NCBI GenBank assembly: GCA_027336365.1
Contig: DAHWFY010000003.1
Span: 1-51,121 of the forward strand
Source: Bacillota bacterium
GTDB taxonomy: Bacteria; Bacillota; Bacilli; Alicyclobacillales; Alicyclobacillaceae
Direction of reading: 5' to 3'
DNA length: 51,121 bases
Shown: piece by piece, positions 28,643 through 37,981 of the stretch
How positions within the stretch are numbered: position 1 is the stretch's first letter
Layout of the letters: the number at the start of each line of letters is the position of its first letter
Translations under genes and position numbers: made by a program
The notes under the pieces: model-generated
What the model was told of the DNA's origin: nothing
Seen by the model: only the letters and a program-made list of their open reading frames with translations
Databases searched by the model: none

Positions 28643-29758
28643 ATGGGGACTTCCGGGATTTGTGTTGGTGTGGCCACGACTGTCATTCCCCGCCGTCGCG
28701 TCCAGGCTGGCGTAACTGTTGATAGGCCTTCCTTGCATTACTGTCGTATGGCCCAATTTGTCTCTCGGTGGGGTGCGGAATTCATTCTGTTTGATCCAGT
28801 GCACGTTCGCTGGTCTCAGGGATTCGTTGAGGCTTGGTCTCCTGTGAACCCGCTGCGCCCATTTGGAAATTGGCAAAGAGTTCGTCAAGGGTTGCCTGAT
28901 ACAATTTATGAGAATGTGTTTGTTCATTTGGCCGTTCAGGGATACACCCGTGAACTCCGTCATCGGGCGGCAGACCACGGGATACCCTTGTTTAACCCTC
29001 CACTGCCAAATAAGTGGGTTACAAGCCAATGGTTAGTGGGTACCGAGGTGTCTCGCTTCATTCCACCCGCCGTGAAAATGGGGGGGGACGCCGGAGGAGT
29101 GAGTCGCATTCGTCAGTGGGGAACAGCTTATGTAAAGCCCGTTGGCGGATACGGTGGCATGGGGGTGACGCGGATTGAAAGCCTGCCCAAAGGCAGGTAT
29201 CGACTGTCTACGGACCGCTCTCGCAGTGGCAATCGCCTGCGGCAGGTTGTAGGGGAGACCCAGTTGCGGACGTGGCTAGGTAAACACGATGGTCACTTCA
29301 TGTTGCAACAGGGGCTAAATCTGATGACTCTCAATGACCGCAAGGTGGATTTTCGGGTGGTGGTGCAACGGAACATTGAGGGTCAGTGGAACTTAGTTGG
29401 GATTGTGCCAAAAATCGCCGCCGTGGACGGTGTGGTAACCAACTTGGTGGCTGGAGGAGAGCGACTCGCTTTGGACCAGTGTCGGGTATTGGCTGCCCGG
29501 GAAGGCAAATCCATTCACGTTGATGAATTGACGGATGCTGCGCTGGAGATGGGTCGAGTCGTTAGTCGACGATATCCAATGACAGGGCTTTTGGGATATG
29601 ACATGGGGATGACGGAAGACGGTAAGGTCTGGATGATTGAAATCAATCCAAAACCCGCTCGATCCTTGCTGACGGATGAAATGCGACGTCAATCTGCCCA
29701 TTACAGTGCGGGTTTTTCCGTCTATCTGGCGCGTAAGGCGGCGCGGGTACGGGCATGA
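28643..29758 (+). CDS. YheC/YheD-family (spore coat-associated) ATP-grasp protein
   Basis: AYVKPVGGYGGMGVTRIE, DFRVVVQRNIEGQWNLVGIVPKIA, GLLGYDMGMTEDGKVWMIEINPKPARS. Confidence 0.8.
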   Translation: MGTSGICVGVATTVIPRRRVQAGVTVDRPSLHYCRMAQFVSRWGAEFILFDPVHVRWSQGFVEAWSPVNPLRPFGNWQRVRQGLPDTIYENVFVHLAVQGYTRELRHRAADHGIPLFNPPLPNKWVTSQWLVGTEVSRFIPPAVKMGGDAGGVSRIRQWGTAYVKPVGGYGGMGVTRIESLPKGRYRLSTDRSRSGNRLRQVVGETQLRTWLGKHDGHFMLQQGLNLMTLNDRKVDFRVVVQRNIEGQWNLVGIVPKIAAVDGVVTNLVAGGERLALDQCRVLAAREGKSIHVDELTDAALEMGRVVSRRYPMTGLLGYDMGMTEDGKVWMIEINPKPARSLLTDEMRRQSAHYSAGFSVYLARKAARVRA

Positions 29759-29859
29759 ATGAGCGTCCGTGTTCATAGGCTGGGATGTAATCAGTGGTGG
29801 AGGTAGGGATTAACGGTGATGGGTTCAAACCATTTCTCCCGTAGTTTGGTGGGCTTACC

Positions 29860-30285
29860 GTGAAGTGGCCGTGGCAACAGCACAAGAACTCAAAGAACCT
29901 AACTGCGGTTATCGAGAAGCTGGATCATCTGTTGGATATGTGGACGCAATTAAACGATGGAACCGGAAGTCACCGAGTTCACATCACTGTGGAGCATTTG
30001 CAAGTGGAGAAGGCCTCTCTAGAGCAGTTGATCTTTCGTTTAGGCCAGTTGGACATCAAAGAACTCAGTGGAACACTGAGCATTGGCAATAACTTCGGCA
30101 CCCCAACTTCTCCCCAGGGAGGAGAGGTGGAGCAGTTTCCATCTGCTTTTCCCGATGTGTCTCACCTGAACGGGCAAAACTCGAAAGGTCAGACCGAGAA
30201 CTCTGAGCATTCCCATGCAGACTTGGAGAGAGCCACGGTGCAAAACACGGACCGTGGATTGCGTCTACGTTGGGATGTGGACTGA
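29860..30285 (+). CDS. GerPC-like spore germination protein (tentative)
   Basis: VHITVEHLQVEKASLEQLIFRLGQLDIKELSGTLSIGNNFG. Confidence 0.55.
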   Translation: MKWPWQQHKNSKNLTAVIEKLDHLLDMWTQLNDGTGSHRVHITVEHLQVEKASLEQLIFRLGQLDIKELSGTLSIGNNFGTPTSPQGGEVEQFPSAFPDVSHLNGQNSKGQTENSEHSHADLERATVQNTDRGLRLRWDVD

Positions 30286-30307
30286 GGGAACAACAGGAGG
30301 TGATGGA

Positions 30308-30619
30308 GTGGGCATGGAGGCGGTGTTGTCCCCTACATTTGTCATTGGCTCCATTCATATCGATACGGTGCAAAACGCGTCCAGCATCACAATTGGTAAT
30401 AATTGGTTATATGGTTTTCAAAATGTCAGTAAATCAACCCAGGGCATTGGCACGTTGTATGGGGACAAAAATATCATTCATTCGGTCAAGACGATGGTTT
30501 ATGATCCGGATCTGCCACCCGAGAAGAGTGCCTTCTCTCAGGGTTTGCCGGATTGGCTGACAGGATGGATGGCGAGTCGGGAAAATGAACTTTTTTCCTC
30601 CTCTCCGCATCTATCTTGA
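30308..30619 (+). CDS. GerPA/GerPF-like spore germination protein (tentative)
   Basis: GTG at 30308 after AGGAGGTG; SPTFVIGSIHIDTVQNASSITIGNNWLYGFQNVSKSTQGIGTLYGDKN. Confidence 0.55.
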   Translation: MGMEAVLSPTFVIGSIHIDTVQNASSITIGNNWLYGFQNVSKSTQGIGTLYGDKNIIHSVKTMVYDPDLPPEKSAFSQGLPDWLTGWMASRENELFSSSPHLS

Positions 30620-30755
30620 TGGCGTTGTTTAGGTGTAATGGCTCATCAGATTCACCTCGGTCACAGTGAGAGGAGGCCACTGTTTGCGGGATTTCATAAT
30701 GTGTCAAAACAGGGGGAAGGAGGTCATATCGGCTTTCGCGGACAGTAATCCACCG

Positions 30756-31958
30756 ATGAATACGAATCACTCTGAGGCAGATTGTCGACAAAGAGGGTTG
30801 AGTCTGTGGACAAGCCCTGCGTGGCGAATGTTCTGGTTGTCGGTGGGTCTCGTTGCAGTCCAGAGGTTGTTATTGCTGGTAGCGGCGGTGCATCAGTCGG
30901 TCCAGCGTCACCTTCCCCTGGGGTTGCGACAACTGTTCATAGGCGGGTATGCTCACTGGGACTCTTCTTGGTTCATACAGATTGCACAAAATGGTTATAC
31001 TCGGGAACTTCAGACCGCCTTTTGGCCTCTGTATCCGGCCATGATGCACATGTTGCACCTGTTTTCTGGTATCAGTTATCGAGCGACGGGGGTTGCGGTT
31101 TCACTGGTGTTTTTTGTGGCCGCTTTACAGTGGTTTGGATTAGCCGTTGCGGAGGTGTTTGACCGAAAAACAGCCTACTTGGCAATGACTCTTTTAGCAT
31201 TTTTCCCGACATCATATTACTTTGTCGCTGTTTACTCGGAGTCTTTGTTTATCGCATTATCGGCTGCCGTATTGTACTTTGCTCGGGTGCAGCGTTTTGG
31301 TTTTGCAAGCATGGCTGTTTTGCTGGCTGCACTGACACGTAATACGGGGATTCTTTTGGTGGGTATTTTGGCTGTCGAGGTGGTACGGTCACAAGGAAAT
31401 GGATGGCGGTTTTGGACTGGTCAATGGTGGAAAGTCGCTAAATGGACATGGTTGTCCGTCCTGTGGCCCATTCTCGGATTGAGTCTTTACCTGTTTTGGC
31501 TACATTTGCGATTTCATCATTTTCTTGCCTTCCTCACTGCGGAGCACCATTGGAAACGCCACTTTATGTGGCCTTGGTGGAGTTTTGAGCAGACGCTACA
31601 CAAGCTGTTCACGGCGTCTCTTGGTCCTTGGTATCGCCAATATTACAGCTTAGAAGCGGCCAGTTTTTTGTTCGCCCTGGTAGGGATTGTGCTTGGCTGG
31701 AAATACATTCGCCTGTCCGCCACGCAGGTAGCCTGGTGGCTGTACTTGGTCCTCGTGACCTTTGTCGCCGCCACAGACCCTTCAGCTCGCGACTACCTGT
31801 TAAGTTTCCCGCGATTTGCTCTAATGTTGCTACCTGCTTTCGCCTTTCTGGCTGCTTGGTTGCGGCCCCGTTGGCTCCAGGGACTGGTGTTGTTCGTTTT
31901 TGCGGTCACACTGTATCACCTGGGGGGCTTGTTTTACATTGGCCGCTGGATTGCTTGA
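30756..31958 (+). CDS. PIG-V-like mannosyltransferase family membrane protein
   Basis: YAHWDSSWFIQIAQNGY, FWPLYPAMMHML, FFPTSYYFVAVYSESLFIALSAAVLYFAR; multiple TM segments. Confidence 0.75.
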   Translation: MNTNHSEADCRQRGLSLWTSPAWRMFWLSVGLVAVQRLLLLVAAVHQSVQRHLPLGLRQLFIGGYAHWDSSWFIQIAQNGYTRELQTAFWPLYPAMMHMLHLFSGISYRATGVAVSLVFFVAALQWFGLAVAEVFDRKTAYLAMTLLAFFPTSYYFVAVYSESLFIALSAAVLYFARVQRFGFASMAVLLAALTRNTGILLVGILAVEVVRSQGNGWRFWTGQWWKVAKWTWLSVLWPILGLSLYLFWLHLRFHHFLAFLTAEHHWKRHFMWPWWSFEQTLHKLFTASLGPWYRQYYSLEAASFLFALVGIVLGWKYIRLSATQVAWWLYLVLVTFVAATDPSARDYLLSFPRFALMLLPAFAFLAAWLRPRWLQGLVLFVFAVTLYHLGGLFYIGRWIA

Positions 31959-31980
31959 TAACCTGTCGGCTTATTTAATA

Positions 31981-32060
31981 GTGCCTGTTCGGAAAGGGGT
32001 CCTGTCAGACCCAAGCGGTGTGTCGGGGAGTTCTGACTTCTTTCCGGACAATCTCTTATA
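31981..32060. repeat. Family B element
   Basis: GTGCCTGTTCGGAAAGGGGTCCTGTCAGACCC...TTTCCGGACAATCTCTTATA. Confidence 0.7.
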
Positions 32061-32064
32061 CGGG

Positions 32065-33102
32065 TCAGCCGCCGATGCGAGACATCTCAATTTTGGTTTG
32101 GGAGTTGGGGGTATGAGCGAGTCGGAGTTCAGAATAGCGATCCGCTCGGTTGCCCCAGATCTGAGCAATAAATTCGTAAAGTTGTTCATCGGAGTCTCCA
32201 CGGCGTAGACATTCTCTTAAGTTGTGGCCTTGATTGCCGAACAAGCACGTGTACAACTGGCCTTCGCATGTCAATCTGGCCCGAGTGCATCCGGCGCAAA
32301 ATGGGCGAGTGACCGATGCAATCACACCGATTTCACCGCCGCCGTCGACGTAGGCGTAACGAGTGGCCACTTCTCCTGGCGTCCGGGGAAACAGGGGCTG
32401 CAGGGGCCATTGCCGGTGCACCGTCGACAGAATTTCCTCAGCAGGCAAGACATCGTCCATGCACCATCCATTGCTGTTGCCCACATCCATATATTCAATG
32501 AACCGCAATATTTGTCCCGAATGGCGAAAGTGTTCAGCCATGGGAACCACTTGCGAATCGTTGATTCCTCGCTTGACTACCATATTTACCTTCACAGGCG
32601 TGAGACCTGCCGCTTGAGCAGCAGAAATGGCCGTCAATACGCGACTGGCAGGGAAGTGAACATCATTCATGGTCATGAAAATGTCGTCATTCAGGGCATC
32701 CAAGCTCACAGATATGCGAGTTAACCCGGCTTTCTGTAAGGACTTAGCACGCTGTTCGGTGAGCAAGGACCCGTTGGTGGTCATGGCAATATCGTCAATT
32801 CCAGGGATGCCCCGCAACATCTGGACGAGCGTCTCTAAATCCCGCCGAAGCAAAGGTTCACCCCCCGTGAGTCGTAATTTGTGGACTCCTAAACGGGCAA
32901 ACACCCGAGCAAGTCGGGTGATTTCTTCAAAAGTTAACAGGGCCTCGTGTGGCAAAAAGGCATAGTCCTCACCAAAAACCTCGCGGGGCATGCAGTAGCG
33001 ACAGCGAAAGTTGCAACGGTCGGTAACCGAGATTCGCAAATCTCGGAGTAAACGCCCACGGATATCCTTCGACCCTTCCAGGTTGGGACTGATTGCTTTC
33101 AT
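32065..33102 (-). CDS. moaA: GTP 3',8-cyclase (molybdenum cofactor biosynthesis protein A)
   Basis: RDLRISVTDRCNFRCRYCMP (radical SAM CxxxCxxC), KLRLTGGEPLLRRDL, CAGCTRARLTCEGQLYTCLFG; ATG at 33102 after AGGAGG. Confidence 0.96.
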   Translation of the reverse strand: MKAISPNLEGSKDIRGRLLRDLRISVTDRCNFRCRYCMPREVFGEDYAFLPHEALLTFEEITRLARVFARLGVHKLRLTGGEPLLRRDLETLVQMLRGIPGIDDIAMTTNGSLLTEQRAKSLQKAGLTRISVSLDALNDDIFMTMNDVHFPASRVLTAISAAQAAGLTPVKVNMVVKRGINDSQVVPMAEHFRHSGQILRFIEYMDVGNSNGWCMDDVLPAEEILSTVHRQWPLQPLFPRTPGEVATRYAYVDGGGEIGVIASVTRPFCAGCTRARLTCEGQLYTCLFGNQGHNLRECLRRGDSDEQLYEFIAQIWGNRADRYSELRLAHTPNSQTKIEMSRIGG

Positions 33103-33291
33103 GGGCTGCCTCCTAGCGATGGGCACTGTTCTTTTATTTTACACCCAGATGCCAGAACTGTGGAGCCTGACTTAGGAACGTTGTCCCGCTGTGAGCACAC
33201 AGAAGTTTGGCAGCGTAAGCAGGAACGGTTACAATCAACGGCGAAACCACAACGTGGATTTCCCGTGGATTAGTTTCGGGAGGGCGAGGGT

Positions 33292-35316
33292 TTGCATACC
33301 CAAAAGATACACTTAAAGAGCCGCCCGAAAAGCAGACGTGTTTCGGCTTGGCTCGTGAAAATGGTGGCGCTGGTCTGCATCTCCGTTGGCAGCAGTGGGG
33401 TTTTAGCGTGGAATGGGCAATCGACAGTTCAGGCGGCCCAGAACATCCATATTTCCGCTGTTGTCGGGTTCAACGGATTTTATAGTAGGGACCAGTGGGT
33501 GCCCGTACATGTTCAGATTCAAAATGAAGGACCCACTCGGACCGTCCAATTGGCCGTTCCCCTGTCCGATACTTTAGGCAACGGGCGTCGAATGGATGGC
33601 ACATTGCTATGGAATGTAAACTTGCCTGCTCATGGAAAGGTGACAACGGTCATTGCGGTACCTGGACGCACGATGGACGGGAATACAAGTGTGGAGTGCT
33701 TATATCAAGGGGATGAGGTTGCGTCGTTGCGGTTGTCGGGTACCGCTTTAGGCAAAGTAGCCTTAGTTGCCGTGTTGTCTCATCAGGCACAGGCTGGCCA
33801 GTTCCTCACCGGCAGTACCGATGGTCCCGGTGGGAACCCGGTTTTGCCCGTGACTCAAGCGCCCAGTGAGATGCCCGGTTCTGCAAATCTGTTGACTGCC
33901 TTGACGGCCATAGCAGCCACTCCAGATGTGTTGAATGAATTGTCTTCCCAACAACAGCAAGCGTTGATGCACTGGGTGGACTTGGGAGGCCTTTTGATTG
34001 TGACGGGCGTACAGTCTGAGCATTCCTCTTGGACCGACTGGCTGCCCCTATTGCCAGGTCATCAAGCATTGACGCCAGGCCAGAGTTTGGCATCTTTTGG
34101 TTCTGACTCAGCCGTTCCCTTGGGGAAGGTGATGTCTTCCGCACGGGGGGTGAGTAGCACTGGGGTTTTATGGGCCGGGACCCCCCAGCATCCCCTGTTG
34201 GCCGCCTTGGTGAGTGGACGAGGCCTGGTGGTACAGACCGCTTTTTCTCCCGTTCAGTCAACGCTGCTCACGTGGCCGAGCAATGCCTCTCTGTGGACTT
34301 CCATCCTTCAACGCGGAAATTCAGGGGGGCAGTCTGCCTTCCCCGCTGCATTTGCCACAGGTCAGGCCTTATCTTTGGCTTCTGCCAGTGATTCCCTCAG
34401 TCCTTTGCGGTTGCCATCCTTGCGGTTTTGGGCTAGCGTGTTTCTACTGTACCTTTTGCTCATCGGTCCCGGTTTGTTTTTTTGGTTGCGTAGACGCCAT
34501 GCGGAAGCCACTGCCTGGATTTGGCTTCCTGTTATCAGTCTGGTCACCACCGGAGGCATCTATTGGTTCGGTATCAGTCAACGACCTTCTGGCATGTTGA
34601 CGGAGGCCGTGGGAGTGTTGGACTTGGTTGGAAATGGAACTGCGGAGTCGTATGGCATTCGGGGATTCACTTCGCCCCGGGTCAGTTCTGCCACTGTACG
34701 GGCAGGTCAACCGGCGATGCTAACGGTGCCCTTGGCTGAGAGTGTGACCAATTTGGGAACAGCTCAAGTGACCATGGATCCCACTGGAACTGCCTACTTT
34801 TATCACCTGGGTCGATGGGCTGTCCGTTATGTTTACACCATTGGAGAGGTTACCGGACAGGGTCAGTTGGATGCGGAGTTGTGGGCAACCCTGTCCGGAT
34901 TAAATGGATATGTGCGTAACGACACACCTTACCCACTGCACGGATTAGCAGTAGGGTGGAATAAAGAACTGTATTTGCTGGGAGACCTGGCACCAGGGCA
35001 GACTGTGTCCATCCGGCCTCAGTCTACGCTGACTGCGGGGGGGAATGGTTACCTGAGCGCTTATGGGTCTTATAATCATGATATTACTCGCGGAGTGGGC
35101 CGTACCTTGGGCAATTACGCAGCCCAACAGGGACTGTTGCAGCCCTCTCAACAGGCAAATGCAGCCGTGTTGATGGCCACGACGGACAGTGTTACTCCGG
35201 CTTTGGGGCCGATTATCACTCGACAGAAGCTGTCAGTCGACGATACACGGGTTTTGGTCCGCCAATTTGCCAGTGTTGCTTTATATCCCAATGTACAAGG
35301 GATGTCTTCGCCGTGA
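33292..35316 (+). CDS. Uncharacterised membrane protein with extracytoplasmic beta-rich and amidotransferase-like regions; putative ABC exporter accessory protein
   Basis: Signal-like N-terminus; WVPVHVQIQNEGPTRTVQLAVPL; LSSQQQQALMHWVDLGGLLIVTG; TM segments WASVFLLYLLLIGPGLFFWLRRR; stop overlaps the ABC ATPase start. Confidence 0.6.
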   Translation: MHTQKIHLKSRPKSRRVSAWLVKMVALVCISVGSSGVLAWNGQSTVQAAQNIHISAVVGFNGFYSRDQWVPVHVQIQNEGPTRTVQLAVPLSDTLGNGRRMDGTLLWNVNLPAHGKVTTVIAVPGRTMDGNTSVECLYQGDEVASLRLSGTALGKVALVAVLSHQAQAGQFLTGSTDGPGGNPVLPVTQAPSEMPGSANLLTALTAIAATPDVLNELSSQQQQALMHWVDLGGLLIVTGVQSEHSSWTDWLPLLPGHQALTPGQSLASFGSDSAVPLGKVMSSARGVSSTGVLWAGTPQHPLLAALVSGRGLVVQTAFSPVQSTLLTWPSNASLWTSILQRGNSGGQSAFPAAFATGQALSLASASDSLSPLRLPSLRFWASVFLLYLLLIGPGLFFWLRRRHAEATAWIWLPVISLVTTGGIYWFGISQRPSGMLTEAVGVLDLVGNGTAESYGIRGFTSPRVSSATVRAGQPAMLTVPLAESVTNLGTAQVTMDPTGTAYFYHLGRWAVRYVYTIGEVTGQGQLDAELWATLSGLNGYVRNDTPYPLHGLAVGWNKELYLLGDLAPGQTVSIRPQSTLTAGGNGYLSAYGSYNHDITRGVGRTLGNYAAQQGLLQPSQQANAAVLMATTDSVTPALGPIITRQKLSVDDTRVLVRQFASVALYPNVQGMSSP

Positions 35317-36257
35317 TGGTGCAAACGCAAAACTTGACAAAGAAGTACGGTCGCACGGTGGCAGTCAATCGTCTTAACCTCACCGTTCGTCAGGGTAGTG
35401 TCTTTGGGTTAATTGGGGAAAATGGGGCTGGCAAAACCACCACCTTGTCGATGCTCGCCACGTTGACAGTTCCCAGCTTTGGTCGTGCCTTTGTGAATGG
35501 CTTTGAGGTCTGCAAGCATCCACATGATGTGCGAATGTCCATCGGTTACATGCCCGATTCATTCGGAGTCTACGACGACCTGACCGTAACGGAGTATCTT
35601 TACTTCTATGCCGAGTGTTATGGGGTCAAGGGAGCCTTGGCAAAGCGACGTAGCGCGGATTTGTTGGAATGGGTGGACCTGCAAGACCAGCGGGGAACTT
35701 ATGTGAACGCGTTGTCCAGAGGAATGCAGCAGCGCTTGGAGTTGGCGCGCTGTTTAATGCATGATCCGCAGGTATTAATTTTGGATGAGCCCGCATCTGG
35801 TCTGGATCCTCGTTCCCGTATTGAACTGCGTCGGGTATTGCGACGATTGCGGGAATTGGGTAAAACCATGATTATTAGCTCACACATTCTTAACGAACTC
35901 AGCGAGGTCTCGGATGAGATTGGCATGATGCGGGGTGGGGAGTTGTCTGCTGTAGCAGCGGTGGAAGCGCTGAAGGACCAAATAGGTGCTTATCGGCGAC
36001 TTTGGGTTCAGGCGACTGCGAAACCGGAGTTGTGGCAGACAGTGTTGGCAGCGGAACCACAGGTGTTGGACTATACTCTGCGACTGCAAGGAGTGGAATT
36101 GGTGTTTTCCGGAGTGTTGGAGGAGCAAGCGGAACTGCTGAAACGCTTGATTCAGGCAGGGATTCCGGTCATTCATTTCGGTGAGCAACCTACAGATATC
36201 GAATCCTTGTTTCTGCGGCTCACGGAACGGGGGAGAGTCACACATGATGCGAGGTAA
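35313..36257 (+). CDS. ABC transporter ATP-binding protein
   Basis: GLIGENGAGKTTTLSMLATL, LSRGMQQRLELARCLMHDPQVLILDEPASGLDP. Confidence 0.95.
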   Translation: MMVQTQNLTKKYGRTVAVNRLNLTVRQGSVFGLIGENGAGKTTTLSMLATLTVPSFGRAFVNGFEVCKHPHDVRMSIGYMPDSFGVYDDLTVTEYLYFYAECYGVKGALAKRRSADLLEWVDLQDQRGTYVNALSRGMQQRLELARCLMHDPQVLILDEPASGLDPRSRIELRRVLRRLRELGKTMIISSHILNELSEVSDEIGMMRGGELSAVAAVEALKDQIGAYRRLWVQATAKPELWQTVLAAEPQVLDYTLRLQGVELVFSGVLEEQAELLKRLIQAGIPVIHFGEQPTDIESLFLRLTERGRVTHDAR

Positions 36258-37089
36258 TCCCTTGCTACTGAAAGAATTTCGTCAGCGTATGCGGACTCGC
36301 CGGGCACCTCTGGTGATTATGAGCTATTTTATCAGTATGGCTTTGCTGACGTTTTTATTGCTGTACGAAAACGTCCAGGGGCAACTCACGCTGTTATTGC
36401 CAGCTCGAGGGGAGCAGGTATTTGTCACTTTGGGGCTGTTGCAAATGGCCGTAGTGGTCTTTCTAACTCCTGCATTTGCTGCCGGGGCGGTCAGCGGCGA
36501 GAGAGAACGGCGGACTCTGAGTGTTCTGTTGACCACACCCTTGTCTCCTTTCACTATTTTAATGGGAAAGGTTCTGTCCTCCAGTGCCCTGCTGTTGTTG
36601 CTGGTTATTGTTACCCTGCCCTTGTACAGTTTGGTCTTTTTGTTTGGCGCCGCCGTTCCTCAAGAACTCCTCGGAGTGTTTGGTTTTCAATTAGTGACCG
36701 TTGTCCTGGTGGCCGCAATGAGTGTATGCTGGTCTACCCTGGCGTTGCGCTCTGGTTGGAGTACGGTGTTATCTTACGCCACCGTGACTTGGATGGTTGT
36801 GATTACTGGATTGTTTGGCTATGGGTTGCAATACGCGGCAACACGTTTCCCTATTGATTACTTTTTGCTCAATTGGGGGGAAATTCTGTTACGTCTTAAT
36901 CCCCTGTGGATTGAAGCAGGTCTGGCGGGCGCTGTTCCGGGCAACTTCGGTCAAGATATGTTCTGGTTTTTAGGGTTTTATGGAGTTATTACCGTAATAT
37001 TATGGATATTCAGTGTTGGAAGATTGCGTCCACAAGCATATGCCTTTTCATCGCGGCTAAGGCGTGGCGATGAAAAAGATTTTGAATAG
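36244..37089 (+). CDS. ABC-2 type transporter permease
   Basis: MMRGNPLLLKEFRQRMRTRRAP; AGAVSGERERRTLSVLLTTPLSPFTILMGKVLSS; about 6 TM segments. Confidence 0.85.
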   Translation: MMRGNPLLLKEFRQRMRTRRAPLVIMSYFISMALLTFLLLYENVQGQLTLLLPARGEQVFVTLGLLQMAVVVFLTPAFAAGAVSGERERRTLSVLLTTPLSPFTILMGKVLSSSALLLLLVIVTLPLYSLVFLFGAAVPQELLGVFGFQLVTVVLVAAMSVCWSTLALRSGWSTVLSYATVTWMVVITGLFGYGLQYAATRFPIDYFLLNWGEILLRLNPLWIEAGLAGAVPGNFGQDMFWFLGFYGVITVILWIFSVGRLRPQAYAFSSRLRRGDEKDFE

Positions 37090-37131
37090 ACCCTCATGCC
37101 GCTAACAGCGGCATGAGGGTCTATTCAAGAT
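37079..37131. repeat. Large palindrome (25-bp stem, 3-nt loop) derived from the family A end; may act as terminator
   Basis: TTGAATAGACCCTCATGCCGCT-AAC-AGCGGCATGAGGGTCTATTCAA (22 perfect bp), extended outward 3 bp with one wobble; contains the permease stop codon. Confidence 0.85.
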
Positions 37132-37173
37132 ATTTTCCACGAAAAGACTGCTGGAGTCTACTTTGTTGAAAAT

Positions 37174-37195
37174 ACCCGTAAGCGGGCTTTTATTT
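37174..37195 (+). terminator. Short terminator
   Basis: CCCG-taag-CGGG followed by CTTTTATTTT. Confidence 0.5.
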
Positions 37196-37288
37196 TAGAC
37201 CAGATCGTTATACAATAAAATCGTTTTTGCGAATGAAACATCATATGGATAAAGGATTGAACTGGGGAGAGAAAGGAAGAGAAACCTT

Positions 37289-37936
37289 ATGCGTGCCAGT
37301 CGAATGATTCTCATCAACCTCATTGGATTCATTGTGGTTCTGCTGGCGATTGCCGGAGGTGGGTGGTATTTTTACAACCAGAGCAACTACATTAGCGACA
37401 GTGATGCCTCGGTTCAAGCTAAACAGGAGTATATTGCGGCGATGGCCGCCGGGAAATTGACCAAGTGGACGGTGCAAGCGGGTACGACAGTGCAGGCGGG
37501 GGACGTGCTGGGCGTTGAGCAGTTGCCTACGGGGCAGACTCTCAATATTACCAGTCCCATCAACGGTCAGGTGGTGAAATCAGCAGCAGTTGTCAACGAG
37601 GTGGTGAGTCCCGGCACGCTGCTTGGGGCGGTGATGGACATTCAGAATGAGTATATCGTCGCCAATGTCAGAGAAACTGCAATCCGTAACATACAACCGG
37701 GTCAGAAGGTGGACATTTACATTGATGCATACCCTGGAGATACATTTTCTGGCACCGTTCTCAGCGTGGGGGGAGAATCGGCCGTTCAAGCTTTAGGGTT
37801 GCCCACAGACACCTCGGGAACCTTCACGAAAGAAGTACAGCGTGTTCCTGTGCGAATTTCATTAGACGGTATTGGTGGGAAATACGTGGTGCCAGGTATG
37901 AATGCCAGCGTACGAATTCATCGCAACAACCTGTAG
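37289..37936 (+). CDS. HlyD/EmrA-like membrane fusion (adaptor) protein
   Basis: Single N-terminal TM; WTVQAGTTVQAGDVLGVEQ, ITSPINGQVVKSAAVVNEVVSPGTLLGAVMD, IQPGQKVDIYIDAYPGDTFSGTVLSV. Confidence 0.85.
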   Translation: MRASRMILINLIGFIVVLLAIAGGGWYFYNQSNYISDSDASVQAKQEYIAAMAAGKLTKWTVQAGTTVQAGDVLGVEQLPTGQTLNITSPINGQVVKSAAVVNEVVSPGTLLGAVMDIQNEYIVANVRETAIRNIQPGQKVDIYIDAYPGDTFSGTVLSVGGESAVQALGLPTDTSGTFTKEVQRVPVRISLDGIGGKYVVPGMNASVRIHRNNL

Positions 37937-37981
37937 ACAACATTGAACAGCAGGTACAATCGTGGATAAGGGGGGGGTTGC

